A DNA stretch of 64,000 nt from Bacillota bacterium (GTDB taxonomy: Bacteria > Bacillota > DSM-12270 > Thermacetogeniales > Thermacetogeniaceae): positions 62,001 to 126,000 of the forward strand of contig JABLXW010000001.1 in the NCBI GenBank assembly GCA_013177945.1, read 5' to 3'. The notes beneath the pieces are model-generated. The model saw only the letters and a program-made list of their open reading frames with translations, was not told the DNA's origin and did not search any database. Below, in pieces: positions 34,411 to 43,699 of this stretch; the first letter of the stretch is position 1; every line of letters starts with the position of its first letter. Position numbers and translations under genes: made by a program.

Positions 34411-34557
34411 ATGAAAAAAAGTTTTTCCCTGAAGGGCATCTCCTTTTTGATGGTTTTTGTTCTGCTGATGTCTTTGCTTCCTGCTCTTGGCCATGGAGGG
34501 GCGGTTAGGGAGCAGGGAATTCAGGTTTATCTGAAGCGGGTCTTGACATGCAGCTAG
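34411..34557 (+). pseudogene. truncated exported-protein stub (48 codons)
   Basis: RBS GGAGGGGG and an ATG lead into a signal peptide (hydrophobic core FLMVFVLLMSLLPALG) and only about 20 more residues (GIQVYLKRVLTCS) before a stop. It may be the beginning of a lost stalk-domain receptor, since those begin similarly after the signal peptide, but this is a guess. It could also be a true short secreted peptide. Confidence 0.45.
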
Positions 34558-34567
34558 ATTGGGTCGG

Positions 34568-34981
34568 TTACCCATCTCCTGGCGGGGCAACCCATTTGAC
34601 GTTCAACTTTTCAAAATCGTTGTCAAAGGAGCAGATGCTTTCCTCACGTGCTCGGGCCAGCGCGGCAAGGTAGGCATCTGCGAAGTCGACATTTTTTTCC
34701 GCCATATCTTGCAGGGCCTGGATAAGCAAAGCGGGGTTTTCAGGGTAAATTCCGTCGGCACTGAGAAAGGAGATTAAGGTTTCGGCAATCTGGCTTTTGG
34801 CATACCTGTAAAAAGAAGACAGAACCCAGACGATTTCGGCTACTACCAGGTGAGATACTCGCAGGCCGATTTCTCCTTTTTCAGCACGGCTCATTAGCTC
34901 CAGGGCTTGAGCGGCCATTTCGGGTGGGTCGCCGGTGAGAAAGCGCAAGACAACGTTGGCATCAACCCACAAATAGACCAT
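34568..34981 (-). CDS. PIN-domain toxin (VapC-like)
   Basis: A 137-residue PIN-domain ribonuclease. The acidic metal-binding residues fit DANVVLRFL near the N-terminus, the mid AEIVWVL glutamate, and the C-terminal NVDFADAYLAALAR and SFDNDFEKL blocks. It shares one base with the upstream antitoxin gene, the classic toxin-antitoxin coupling. It probably cleaves RNA when released by the antitoxin. Confidence 0.88.
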   Translation of the reverse strand: MVYLWVDANVVLRFLTGDPPEMAAQALELMSRAEKGEIGLRVSHLVVAEIVWVLSSFYRYAKSQIAETLISFLSADGIYPENPALLIQALQDMAEKNVDFADAYLAALARAREESICSFDNDFEKLNVKWVAPPGDG

Positions 34982-35247
34982 TACGTTTCTTTCCCCTTGT
35001 CCAGTATCTGCCGGGCGAGTCCACCAGCCACCTCTTCCCGGACTTCTGCCTTGCCGGGGTAAGGTCTCTTCGCGGGCAGGGAGGCATAGAGCTCAGTTAA
35101 GCGTTTGCGCTTCAGGACCCTTATCTTAACTTCCCCGCCCGGGTCGAGATCGAACACGAGCTCGTCTCCCGGTTGCAGGTTAAGCTTGCGGCGGACGATT
35201 ACGGGTATTGTTACCTGTCCCTTACTTGTTAGCCTTGCTCTTATCAT
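34981..35247 (-). CDS. AbrB/SpoVT-type antitoxin
   Basis: An 88-residue protein with the swapped-hairpin AbrB domain: RARLTSKGQVTIPVIVRRKL and LQPGDELVFDL. It should neutralise the PIN-domain toxin encoded next and autoregulate the operon. RBS AAGGAGGT lies before the ATG at 35247, and a good sigmaA promoter is just upstream on the same strand. The pair is a mobile-type stabilisation module in a decayed region. Confidence 0.9.
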   Translation of the reverse strand: MIRARLTSKGQVTIPVIVRRKLNLQPGDELVFDLDPGGEVKIRVLKRKRLTELYASLPAKRPYPGKAEVREEVAGGLARQILDKGKET

Positions 35248-35268
35248 TTAAATACCTCCTTACACCTG

Positions 35269-35297
35269 AATATAATCCTTACGTCAGTTCCTGTCAA
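35269..35297 (-). promoter_or_regulatory. sigmaA-type promoter for the toxin-antitoxin pair
   Basis: On the minus strand TTGACA (35297-35292) is followed after 17 bases by TATATT (35274-35269), about 20 bases upstream of the antitoxin start. Confidence 0.75.
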
Positions 35298-35436
35298 GGG
35301 TAGTTGCCTGAAGGTGGTTTGGCGGTTTAACACGTTTGGTCATAAATCGCCATTTTAATCAAAAACTCCGAGGTCCCCTCAGGTATGTAGCCCTTGAGCG
35401 CATGGTAGTCTGTCACAAGGGGGGGCTGAAGGGATT

Positions 35437-35640
35437 CGAAAAAAATACATATTGAAGGATAGAGAAATTGAGGCAGTGAAAGGAGTTGGCCTGGAAATTA
35501 AAAGTGGTGAGGTGGTGGCCCTGGTGGGGGAATCCGGTTCCGGCAAATCTACGCTTGCCCACATTTTGGCAGGGGTTTTGCCGGCCGATGCGGGCCGGGT
35601 ATTTTTTAAAAACAAAAAAGTGAGGCGAACCGCCGGTTCT
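35437..35640 (+). pseudogene. Dpp/Nik-type ATPase remnant (N-terminal part)
   Basis: The frame encodes [21 protein letters not shown], then Walker [10 protein letters not shown] and [23 protein letters not shown], the N-terminal quarter of a DppF/NikE-type ATPase. It then diverges into sequence without the Q-loop, signature or Walker B. No proper start with a ribosome binding site is visible. It is a truncated relic of the ATPase genes seen elsewhere in the block. Confidence 0.8.
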
Positions 35641-35815
35641 CGACGCCAGGCCAGCAATAATTACGCTGCTGTCCAGGAATACTTTAATTTGTTTATTTTT
35701 GCAGCCAGGCAGGTTCAGATAGTTTGCACAAACTGCTGTGTTCAGGTAAAATAATGAAAAAACCGCGGATTAAGACAATGCCAAAACCAGTACCGGAGAA
35801 ATGGAGGTGCGAAAA

Positions 35816-36379
35816 ATGAGAGCCGTCCCGGGTGAGCTGGCGGCCGGCCGGCAAAGGTATACCTACGAAGACTACTGCCGCCTTCCGGAAGGGTCGCCCT
35901 ATCAACTGATTGGGGGGGAACTGGTCATGACGCCCTCGCCGACACCATACCACCAGATGGTGTCCATGAAACTGGAATTAAAAATGGCGGGTTATGTCCT
36001 GGAAAAAGGACTGGGCGTTGTTTTGTACGCTCCTGTGGATGTCTATCTGGAAGAAACGGAAACCTACCAGCCGGACATAATTTATATTTCCAACGAAAGG
36101 CTGTTCATTATCGAAGAGAACCGGATTAATGGCGCCCCGGACCTGGTGGTGGAAATCCTTTCTCCCGGTACCGGTTATTACGACCTGCGGACCAAGTATA
36201 AGATTTACGAAAAGAGCGGCGTCAGGGAATACTGGATCGTTGATCCCCATAGTAAATCGGTCCAGGTTTTTTGCCTGAAGGGTGGAAAATATGCCCTGGA
36301 CCAGGAAGTGGAGCAACAGGGAGAGGTTCAATCCCGTGTAATCGCCGGATTTGCGGTACAGGTGGAAAGTATTTTTTAA
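35816..36379 (+). CDS. Uma2-family (DUF820) putative nuclease-fold protein
   Basis: A 187-residue protein of the Uma2/DUF820 family, related to restriction-endonuclease folds. Visible are YTYEDYCRLPEG, QLIGGELVM, the catalytic-type QPDIIYI, LVVEILSPGT and the following K (RTKYKIYEKSG), then YWIVDP. ATG 35816 follows GGAGGTG. Such proteins are scattered, often multi-copy and of uncertain function. It appears intact although surrounded by gene debris. Confidence 0.87.
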   Translation: MRAVPGELAAGRQRYTYEDYCRLPEGSPYQLIGGELVMTPSPTPYHQMVSMKLELKMAGYVLEKGLGVVLYAPVDVYLEETETYQPDIIYISNERLFIIEENRINGAPDLVVEILSPGTGYYDLRTKYKIYEKSGVREYWIVDPHSKSVQVFCLKGGKYALDQEVEQQGEVQSRVIAGFAVQVESIF

Positions 36380-36624
36380 ATAGCTCACCCAAACTCATGC
36401 CCTCTCTTTTGCGGTCGTCCCAGGGGCGGGGGGCTTCTCCCGGCCCGGCAGAGGCTGGGGCGGATCCAGCTTCCTGTCTAATGCCTTTCACCTCAAGCTT
36501 TTCCATCCGTGGCTGTGCACGGCAACTGGAGCATCATCCCTGACCACCCTCATCGCGGCCTCCCTGGGAATGGAATGATACGAGTACCGGAAACTGCCAG
36601 GTTATAGATATGGGAAGTGATTTC

Positions 36625-36860
36625 ATGGGTATGGATATTCTGGCCATCCTGGCCGAAGAGAAAATCCGGGAAGCCATGCGCAGGGGTGAGTTTGCAAACC
36701 TTGCGGGAAAAGGGCAGCCCCTGCAGGTGGACGACCTGTCCCACGTCCCCGAACAGCTGCGGGCCGGTTATACCATCAAAACGCGGGGGTGCTGCCCGAA
36801 GAAATGCAACTGAAAAACGTCGCTGTAGCATACGCCCAAAACCTGACTCCGGCCGGAGTG
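36625..36860 (+). pseudogene. DUF1992 (DnaJ-C28-like) gene, frameshifted and truncated
   Basis: The first frame encodes MDILAILAEEKIREAMRRG, then LAGKGQPLQVDDLSHVP and LRAGYTIK, the conserved core of DUF1992. At about 36780 the frame is lost; the +1/-1 frame continues as NAGVLPEEMQLKN, exactly the expected family sequence, before unrelated residues. A frameshift plus loss of the 3' end make it nonfunctional. Confidence 0.82.
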
Positions 36861-36971
36861 GGTTTCGGCAACAAAACTTATCTTTCAGCAGGAATTACCT
36901 TATTCTTGTCGAATAGGTTGAAATCAGAAGGCGTCTCGTGAAGGGACGCGCGCGGAAGAACCCAGGCGGAA

Positions 36972-37040
36972 CATCAAAACCACGGAGGTTTTCATTCTTG
37001 CCACGAAGGCAGGAAAGGAGAATTTCTGTGGTTTTTTCTT
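36972..37040 (+). promoter_or_regulatory. tandem-hairpin attenuator, copy D
   Basis: Hairpin 1 AAAACC-ACGGA-GGTTTT (36976-36992); hairpin 2 TTCTTGCC-ACGAA-GGCAGGAA (36995-37015); terminator AACCACGGAG (36978-36987) with TTTCTGTGGTT (37023-37033), then TTTTTTCTTTT. Several pairs change in a compensatory way relative to the other copies. It precedes the double-permease operon. Confidence 0.87.
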
Positions 37041-37062
37041 TTAGGGTGGCGGGGAGCAGCTA

Positions 37063-38055
37063 ATGAGGAGATTTTACTTATCCTTGAGGTTGGTCTGGTA
37101 TTTATTAGCTTTTTTCTGCGTAATCACTTTGAACTTTTTCCTGATCCGCTTCATGCCGGGAGATCCCCTGGTTCATCTCTTGGGTGAGGAAAACTACCAG
37201 TATCTCTACGTTCACGAACCTGAGACCTTGGAGGAGTTGAAAGCCAGGTACGGGCTGGACAAGCCCTTGCCCGTTCAGTTCGGCATTTACCTTGCCAGCT
37301 GCCTGAAAGGGGACTTTGGCTGGTCCTATCAATACGGACAGCCTGTTTTCAAGGTGATCCTCTTCCGCATCAAGTGGACGCTTGTCCTGCTCCTGCCGGC
37401 GATTATCCTGGCTGCCATTTTAGGGGCTTACCTGGGGACGCTGGCCGGCTGGAAAAAAGGGCAGAAAGCTGACCTTGTCTTCACTCCCGTGCTCCTGTTC
37501 TTTTACACCGTCCCTACTTACTGCTTCGGGATGCTGCTGCTCCTGCTCTTTGCCTTTTACCTCGACCTCTTCCCTTTAGGTGGAATGGTGAGCGGGGATC
37601 TTTCCGGCCCGGCCAGGCTGGCCGATATCTTGTGGCACATGTGCCTTCCCCTGACGGTTCTGGTTATCCACAACGGCGCCTACAACTACATCATCATGCG
37701 CAACGCCGTGGCGCAGGTAAAGACAGAGGAATATGTGCTGACCGCCTTTGCAAAAGGTTTGAGGGAAAGAAGGGTTCTCTTCGGGCACATTTTCCGCAAC
37801 GCTTTGCCGCCGCTGGTGACGGTGGTGGCCCTTGATTTCGGGTTCTTGCTGGCCGGGGCGCTGCTGGTGGAGGTGGTCTTTTCCTGGCAGGGGATGGGCA
37901 CGTTAATCTATGATGCGGTAGTCTCCAGGGACTACCCCATGCTCCAGGGGTGCTTCCTGATCTTAACCATCTGTGTGATGCTGGCCAATTTCCTGGCCGA
38001 CCTCGCCTATGCGTTGATCGACCCCAGGATCAAAGAGGGTGAGGCTTTTGTTTAA
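37063..38055 (+). CDS. Dpp/Nik-type ABC importer permease (DppB family)
   Basis: A 330-residue membrane protein with the DppB N-terminal block (NFFLIRFMPGDPL), the coupling motif AKGLRERRVLFGHIFRNALPP and VEVVFSWQGMG. The ATG lies 22 bases after the attenuator terminator. It overlaps its partner by 17 bases. First of two permease pairs flanking one receptor gene in this operon. Confidence 0.94.
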   Translation: MRRFYLSLRLVWYLLAFFCVITLNFFLIRFMPGDPLVHLLGEENYQYLYVHEPETLEELKARYGLDKPLPVQFGIYLASCLKGDFGWSYQYGQPVFKVILFRIKWTLVLLLPAIILAAILGAYLGTLAGWKKGQKADLVFTPVLLFFYTVPTYCFGMLLLLLFAFYLDLFPLGGMVSGDLSGPARLADILWHMCLPLTVLVIHNGAYNYIIMRNAVAQVKTEEYVLTAFAKGLRERRVLFGHIFRNALPPLVTVVALDFGFLLAGALLVEVVFSWQGMGTLIYDAVVSRDYPMLQGCFLILTICVMLANFLADLAYALIDPRIKEGEAFV

Positions 38056-38872
38056 AAACAGGATGGCAGCTACAGGCTTGAGCCTACTTCTGCTTTTTTT
38101 AATCACGGCGATTTTCGCCCCTCTCCTGTCACCCCATGATCCCTGGGCGCTGGGGACTCCGTACCTGCCGCCGGGGGGAGAGCATCCTTTAGGCACCAAC
38201 GACATTGGGCAGGATCTCTTAAGCGAACTGATTTACGGTGCCCGCATCTCCCTGTTTATCGGTTTTTTTGCCGCCTTTCTGGCTACTGTCATCGGCACCC
38301 TGGTAGGGCTTGCGGCAGGTTATCTGCGGGGAACCCTGGATGAACTCCTGATGCGCTTCGCCGATCTCTTTTTCCTGATTCCCACTCTGCCGCTGGTGAT
38401 CGTGCTGGTGGCTTACCTCAAGCCCAGCATCTGGAACATTATTATTGCCATCTCCCTTCTGGGCTGGGCGGGAACGGCCCGCGTGGTCCGCTCAAGAGTG
38501 CTGCAGATCAGGGAAATGCCCTTTGTCAGGAGTGCCCGCGCCCTGGGAGCCGGCAGTTTCTACATCATGCTCCGGCATATCCTCCCCAATACCACAGAGG
38601 TTGTTTTCGCCAAGGCTTCCCTGGCGGTTGCCGGTGCTATGCTCACGGAAGCGGGAATAAGCTTTCTCGGGCTTGGCGACCCGACGCAAAAGAGCTGGGG
38701 AATGATGCTACACTACGCCTTCACCCACGGGGGGATCGTCAACGGCTACTGGTGGTGGTACCTTCCCCCTGTTTTCTGCATTTCCTTCGCGGTGTTGAGC
38801 TTTGTGCTTTTAGGCCACGCCGGACAGGAGGAGAGGTTAGAGACCCGCTGGTTGCCTGAAGTTAAGTTATAG
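38039..38872 (+). CDS. Dpp/Nik-type ABC importer permease (DppC family)
   Basis: A 277-residue membrane protein with EHPLGTNDIGQDL, the coupling loop ARALGAGSFYIMLRHILPN and AGISFLGLGDPT, all diagnostic of DppC. GTG start inside the end of the DppB gene. It would form the translocation pore with the 37063 product. Confidence 0.93.
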   Translation: MRLLFKNRMAATGLSLLLLFLITAIFAPLLSPHDPWALGTPYLPPGGEHPLGTNDIGQDLLSELIYGARISLFIGFFAAFLATVIGTLVGLAAGYLRGTLDELLMRFADLFFLIPTLPLVIVLVAYLKPSIWNIIIAISLLGWAGTARVVRSRVLQIREMPFVRSARALGAGSFYIMLRHILPNTTEVVFAKASLAVAGAMLTEAGISFLGLGDPTQKSWGMMLHYAFTHGGIVNGYWWWYLPPVFCISFAVLSFVLLGHAGQEERLETRWLPEVKL

Positions 38873-38998
38873 AATAAGCTCGGTTTTTATCAGGGCATTT
38901 AGGCGTTGGATGAGGGGGTGATGGACGGAGAACGTGGTTAGCCCCATGGCCGGGGCAGGGTGACTCGAAGTTTAGTTAAGAGCAAGGGAGGGCGAGTG

Positions 38999-40594
38999 AT
39001 GAGACTCTGGAAAAGATTGTTTTCAGTGAGCGGTATGATGCTGGTGCTGGTGGCGGGCATCATTTTGGCAGGCTGCGGAAAGCAGCACCCGACATCTACC
39101 CCACCACCCAGGGAAAACATCCTGGTGATTGCTCCCAAGTACGAGGGCGATAATTTGAACCCCATCTTGGGCTACGGCAAGTACGGGGGCTCCAAGTTCT
39201 TCAATGGGCTGGTAAAATTTGACGAAAACCTCAATGTAGTTCCAGACCTTGCTGAATCTTGGGAAATTTCCCCTGATGGTAAGACCTACACCTTTCACCT
39301 CCGCAAAGGGGTAAGATGGCATGATGGGAAGGAGTTTACTGCCGGGGACGTGAAGTTCACCTACGAGAAAATCCTTGATCCTGAAGTGGCTTCTCCCCTC
39401 AAGCCCTACTTTGAATTTGTAGAAAGGATTGATGTTATTGATGACCACACATTGAGGATTCAACTCTCCAAGCCTTATGCCCCGTTTCTAGAGAGACTGG
39501 TGGTCGGGATTGTCCCCAAGCACCTCTTGGAAGGGAAGGACATCAAGACTGCTGAGTTCAACCAGCACCCTGTGGGCACAGGTCCCTTTAAATTCGTGGA
39601 GTGGAGAAAAGGAGAGAGGCTGGTCATGGAGGCAAACCCCGATTACTTCCTGGGGAAGCCGGAGATCGACAGGGTCGTGGTTTCTTTTATTCCAGATGAA
39701 AACACCCGCCTCCTCCAGCTGACCAAAGGGGATGTCGATGTGGCTTTCTTGCCTCCCAGGCTGGCGGCGAAGGCTCAAAGCAAAAATATTCAGGTGGTTG
39801 CTGTTCCCACAGGTGAATGGTGTGGCATCGGCCTCCCTTATAAGAACCCGCTCTTCCGGGATCGAAACCTCCGACAGGCCCTTGCTTATGCCATCGATAA
39901 ACAGGCCATTGTCGATAGGATACTCGAGGGCAAAGGGGAGCCCACCAGCATTCCCTTCCGGAGCAACCACTGGGCCTTTAACCCTAAAGCCAAAAGGTAC
40001 AGCCCTGACCTGGAAAAGGCAAAGGCCCTGCTGGCCGCCTCCGGCTGGAAGGATACCGACGGCGACGGAATTCTGGATAAAAACGGAAAGCCCCTCCGGT
40101 TCACCTTGATGTATGCCGCAGACGATGTCCTGCGTAAGGATATCTGCACCGCCGTGAGAACAGATTTGAAAAAGGTCGGCATAGATATAGAGCTGGCCGG
40201 GCTGAGTTGGGAGCAGATTAAACCCAGAATGTATACTGATGCCACCCTCTTTTTCTGGTCGACTGTCTATGATCCCGATGACCAGTATCCCATCTGGCAC
40301 TCGGAGTTTATCGGCCAGGGCTGGTGGAACCCCGCCTGCTACCAGAACGAAATGGTTGACGAGCTTCTCGAAAAGGGCCGGGCGACCATGGATAAAGAGG
40401 AACGCCGGAAAATCTACGGGGAGCTGCAGCAAATCCTTGCCGAAGAGCAGCCGATGATCTTCATTGCTTATATCGACCACACCTACGCCTGCAGCACAAG
40501 GGTTGAAGGACTCAAAATCCAGCCCGAAGGCCACAGCGGCTATATGACCGAGGGCCTCTGGTGGAACCTGGAAGAATGGAGGCTGGAGAAATGA
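38999..40594 (+). CDS. family-5 substrate-binding lipoprotein (DppA/NikA type)
   Basis: A 531-residue receptor with lipoprotein signal peptide (lipobox LAGC). Family blocks include TYTFHLRKGVRWHDGKEF, VGTGPFKFVEW, NPDYFLGKPE and TRLLQLTKGDVDV, plus KDTDGDGILDKNGKPL. ATG 38999 is 6 bases after AAGGGAGGG; upstream in-frame GTG codons lack such a site. It lies between two complete permease pairs, so it may deliver ligand to either. Ligand unknown. Confidence 0.93.
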   Translation: MRLWKRLFSVSGMMLVLVAGIILAGCGKQHPTSTPPPRENILVIAPKYEGDNLNPILGYGKYGGSKFFNGLVKFDENLNVVPDLAESWEISPDGKTYTFHLRKGVRWHDGKEFTAGDVKFTYEKILDPEVASPLKPYFEFVERIDVIDDHTLRIQLSKPYAPFLERLVVGIVPKHLLEGKDIKTAEFNQHPVGTGPFKFVEWRKGERLVMEANPDYFLGKPEIDRVVVSFIPDENTRLLQLTKGDVDVAFLPPRLAAKAQSKNIQVVAVPTGEWCGIGLPYKNPLFRDRNLRQALAYAIDKQAIVDRILEGKGEPTSIPFRSNHWAFNPKAKRYSPDLEKAKALLAASGWKDTDGDGILDKNGKPLRFTLMYAADDVLRKDICTAVRTDLKKVGIDIELAGLSWEQIKPRMYTDATLFFWSTVYDPDDQYPIWHSEFIGQGWWNPACYQNEMVDELLEKGRATMDKEERRKIYGELQQILAEEQPMIFIAYIDHTYACSTRVEGLKIQPEGHSGYMTEGLWWNLEEWRLEK

Positions 40595-40616
40595 GGAAGA
40601 GGGAGAAAAGCGGGCA

Positions 40617-41597
40617 ATGGGCTTAAGCAGTTATCTCTTAAGGAGGGGGAGCCAGCTTCTCCCCCTCCTTTTCGGGATCAGTATCCTGGCTTTTCTCATC
40701 ATCCATCTGTCTCCCATTGACCCCGTCGAACTCTACCTGGGCAAGGAAGAAGCAGGCCTGCTGACACCGGAAGATCGGGCGCGGCTCCAGGCTTCCTGGG
40801 GGCTGGACAAACCCTTGCCTGTCCAGTACTTTGTCTGGTTGGGCCGCCTGCTGCGGGGAGATTTAGGCACATCCCAACTCATCGGACGACCCGTTCTCCA
40901 GGTCATTGGAGAGCGCCTGCCGGCCACCCTGGCGCTCATGGGCACAGGCTACCTGCTCATTATTGCTGTCAGCATTTACCTGGGGGTGGCTTCTGCTAAA
41001 AAGCAGGGGTCCCTTTTTGACCACGCCTGTACAACTGTCAGTTTCGCCCTTTACTCCACGCCCAATTTCTGGCTTGCCCTCATCCTTATTTATATTTTTT
41101 CCCTTAAGCTGAACATCTTTCCTGTGTGCGGAACCGCTTCGAGCCGGGCAACCACCTTTTCCTTTTTGGAGTTTTTGCATCATTTAGTTTTACCGGCTCT
41201 CGTGCTTGCCCTTACTACCGCACCCTGGTACACCAGGTTCCTCCGGGCCAGTTTGCTGGAGGTGCTTGCCTTTGACTTTATTTTGGTGGCCCGGGCAAAG
41301 GGTCTTCCGGAAAAGGCCGTCCTCCTCCGGCACGCTCTCCGGAACGCCCTCCTTCCCTTTGTTACCCTTTTGGGGATGGCCTTCCCTCACCTCGTTGGGG
41401 GGAGCGTGGTCATCGAGACCATCTTCGCCTGGCCGGGAGTGGGACGGCTGCTGGTGGAAAGCGCGCTGCGGGCAGACTACCCGGTCTTGATGGGGCTTGT
41501 TCTCCTTTTAAGCATCTTCGTTGTGCTAGGGAACCTCCTTGCGGACATCACCTACGCTTTCGTCGATCCGCGGGTAAGGTACGGTGGTGAACTCTGA
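40617..41597 (+). CDS. Dpp/Nik-type ABC importer permease (DppB family)
   Basis: A 326-residue membrane protein with GISILAFLIIHLSPIDP, the coupling motif AKGLPEKAVLLRHALRNALLP and ETIFAWPGVG. It starts 22 bases after the receptor gene. More similar in its coupling region to the 30522 permease than to the 37063 permease. It ends directly at the GTG of its DppC partner. Confidence 0.94.
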   Translation: MGLSSYLLRRGSQLLPLLFGISILAFLIIHLSPIDPVELYLGKEEAGLLTPEDRARLQASWGLDKPLPVQYFVWLGRLLRGDLGTSQLIGRPVLQVIGERLPATLALMGTGYLLIIAVSIYLGVASAKKQGSLFDHACTTVSFALYSTPNFWLALILIYIFSLKLNIFPVCGTASSRATTFSFLEFLHHLVLPALVLALTTAPWYTRFLRASLLEVLAFDFILVARAKGLPEKAVLLRHALRNALLPFVTLLGMAFPHLVGGSVVIETIFAWPGVGRLLVESALRADYPVLMGLVLLLSIFVVLGNLLADITYAFVDPRVRYGGEL

Positions 41598-42413
41598 GTG
41601 CCGAAAAGAGCTGTCTTTGGTGCTTGCTTTCTCTGTCTTGTTTGCCTTTTGGCTGCTTTTGCTCCGCTGATTTCTCCCGGTGATCCCACGGCAACTTCCC
41701 TGGACAGGGCCAGCCAGGCACCTTCTTTCAGACACCCCTTTGGCACAGATGACCTGGGCGGGGATGTCCTGAGCCGGTGCCTTTACGGGGCCCGGGTTTC
41801 CCTGCTGGTCGGGTTCCTGGTGGCCGTAATCACCACCGTGCTGGGGGTCGCTATCGGCCTGGTCTCCGGGTATTGGGGAGGCATTCTGGACAACATCTTG
41901 ATGCGCTGCGTGGATATCTTCAACTCTCTACCGAATATCGTTGTTTACATTGTACTCCTCGCCTACTTTAAACCGGGGCTTGCCAATGTGGTCCTTGTGT
42001 TAGCTCTTACCGGCTGGACGGCCACCGCCCGGGTGATCCGGAGCGAAACGCTCTCGTTGAGAGAAAGAGAATTTGTGCTGGCTGCCAGGGCGCTGGGTGC
42101 CTCAAGGGGATATCTCATCTTTTTTCACATCCTGCCCAATGTCGTTGCTCCCATGCTGGTCGCCGCTACCTTCAGCGTAGCCCACGCCATTCTGGCGGAG
42201 TCCACGTTGAGTTTTCTGGGCCTTGGCATCCCGCCGCATGAGCCGAGCTGGGGGAACATTATCATGGAAGAGATGGACGATCTGATGGCCGGTGTCTGGT
42301 GGACGGTTTTCTTTCCGGGCCTGGCCCTTATTTCCACCGTACTGGCGGTGAATTCTTTGGGCGAAGGTTTAAAGGAAATGCTTGAGGCCGGAAGGGGAGC
42401 CAGAAATGTTTAG
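41598..42413 (+). CDS. Dpp/Nik-type ABC importer permease (DppC family)
   Basis: A 271-residue membrane protein with RHPFGTDDLGGDVLSRCL, coupling loop ARALGASRGYLIFFHILPN and STLSFLGLGIPP. The GTG start abuts the DppB stop. Its stop overlaps the MFS gene start by 8 bases, so that transporter is co-translated. Confidence 0.93.
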   Translation: MPKRAVFGACFLCLVCLLAAFAPLISPGDPTATSLDRASQAPSFRHPFGTDDLGGDVLSRCLYGARVSLLVGFLVAVITTVLGVAIGLVSGYWGGILDNILMRCVDIFNSLPNIVVYIVLLAYFKPGLANVVLVLALTGWTATARVIRSETLSLREREFVLAARALGASRGYLIFFHILPNVVAPMLVAATFSVAHAILAESTLSFLGLGIPPHEPSWGNIIMEEMDDLMAGVWWTVFFPGLALISTVLAVNSLGEGLKEMLEAGRGARNV

Positions 42414-43539
42414 GGACCGCAACGTCCTTTTATTCAGCGCAGCTATCATTCTGGCCCTGTCAGGGCAGGGCTTTGTCGTCCCCTTTCTCCCTGTTTATGC
42501 CCGGCAATTAGGAGCGAGCTATTTTGAAGTAGGGATGCTCTTTGCGGCCCTCGAGATTGCCTGGGCCCTGGCGGTGCTTCCGCTGGGACTGCTGGCCGAT
42601 AGATTCGGGAGGAAATATTTTGCCTGTGCCGGGTTTGCGCTGCTTTCATTGACTCCGGTGGCCTATGCCTTATCCCGGCACCCCTGGCAACTGATCGGCT
42701 TCAGGTGCCTCCAGGGCATCAGCGAAGCCCTGAACTTTACCATTGGAACTGCCTATGTGGCCGGGATGGCCCGAAAAAAGGGGCAGGCCATCGGTGCCTA
42801 CCACTCCCTGGCCAATCTGGGGTTTGCCCTTACTCCTATTCCTGCAGGCCTGCTTATCGATTTCCTGGGAATTAAAAAGGTCTTTTTAATCGGAGCAGCG
42901 GTGATGGGCATGGGTTTTCTGGCCTCGCTGCCTGCAGAGCGGGACGAGCCTTCCAATGATCAAACCAGATCCGTGCACTTCATAAAAAACCGGTTGGTTT
43001 ACCTGCTCTCTGTGCTGGCTGTTTTCCCGGCTCTGACAATAGGTTTCTGCAATGCTTTCTTGCAGGTTTTCTTTTACGAGCTGGTTCCTTCTGAAAGAGT
43101 GGTCGGCTTCACCATAACCATTTACTTTATCAGCTACAGCCTGGCCGTCTTGCTGGCAGGGCATCTCACAGACTCCCTTGGGTGGCGGCGTCCCTTGCTC
43201 CTGGGCCTCTTCGGGAGCGGGGTCAGTTTCGCTGCCCTGGCCCTGGCTCGGGACGTCATCCGGGCAGGGGTAAGCGCAGGGTTTCTCGGCCTTGCCCAGG
43301 CCCTGGCCTCCGTTCCTTTCACGGTCAGGCTGGCCGAACTCTTTCCAGGAGAAACTGCCGGCAGTTTAAGCGTTCTAACAGTTTTTCGGATGGCCGCCCT
43401 GGCCGGCGGCGCCTCCCTGGGTGGAATGTTTTCCCAGTTAACGGGGTTGAGGCCGGCGTTTTTGCTTTGTGGCGGAATCATGTTTTTGGGAGGTGCATTG
43501 CTGGTTTTGATGAAAAAATACACCGAATACACCGGGTAA
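42406..43539 (+). CDS. major facilitator superfamily transporter
   Basis: A 377-residue, 12-helix MFS protein with GLLADRFGRKYF, the conserved motif between helices 2 and 3, and a matching AGHLTDSLGWRRPLL between helices 8 and 9. ATG 42406 has GGAAGGGGAG upstream and overlaps the DppC stop. It is last in the double-permease operon and probably exports a chelator or removes excess ligand. The direction is inferred from resemblance to drug-efflux type MFS proteins. Confidence 0.88.
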   Translation: MFRDRNVLLFSAAIILALSGQGFVVPFLPVYARQLGASYFEVGMLFAALEIAWALAVLPLGLLADRFGRKYFACAGFALLSLTPVAYALSRHPWQLIGFRCLQGISEALNFTIGTAYVAGMARKKGQAIGAYHSLANLGFALTPIPAGLLIDFLGIKKVFLIGAAVMGMGFLASLPAERDEPSNDQTRSVHFIKNRLVYLLSVLAVFPALTIGFCNAFLQVFFYELVPSERVVGFTITIYFISYSLAVLLAGHLTDSLGWRRPLLLGLFGSGVSFAALALARDVIRAGVSAGFLGLAQALASVPFTVRLAELFPGETAGSLSVLTVFRMAALAGGASLGGMFSQLTGLRPAFLLCGGIMFLGGALLVLMKKYTEYTG

Positions 43540-43699
43540 AAGCAATTTTTTGCAGGCATCCTGGGCAGGAATTTTCTGTTTTGCGTCGAAGTAAACACTA
43601 GCAAGAAGGGACGGCTGGAGCCGTTTGGATTTTCGGCGTTTTTTTGGGTTGCCGTGAAGGCCGGCATTGAATTTAACAATTAATCCATCCGGCTTTAAG

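Noticed and set aside
39488-40534. A 348-codon open frame on the minus strand
   Set aside because: It lies entirely opposite the receptor gene at 38999, has no ribosome binding site and no recognisable domain; a shadow of codon bias.
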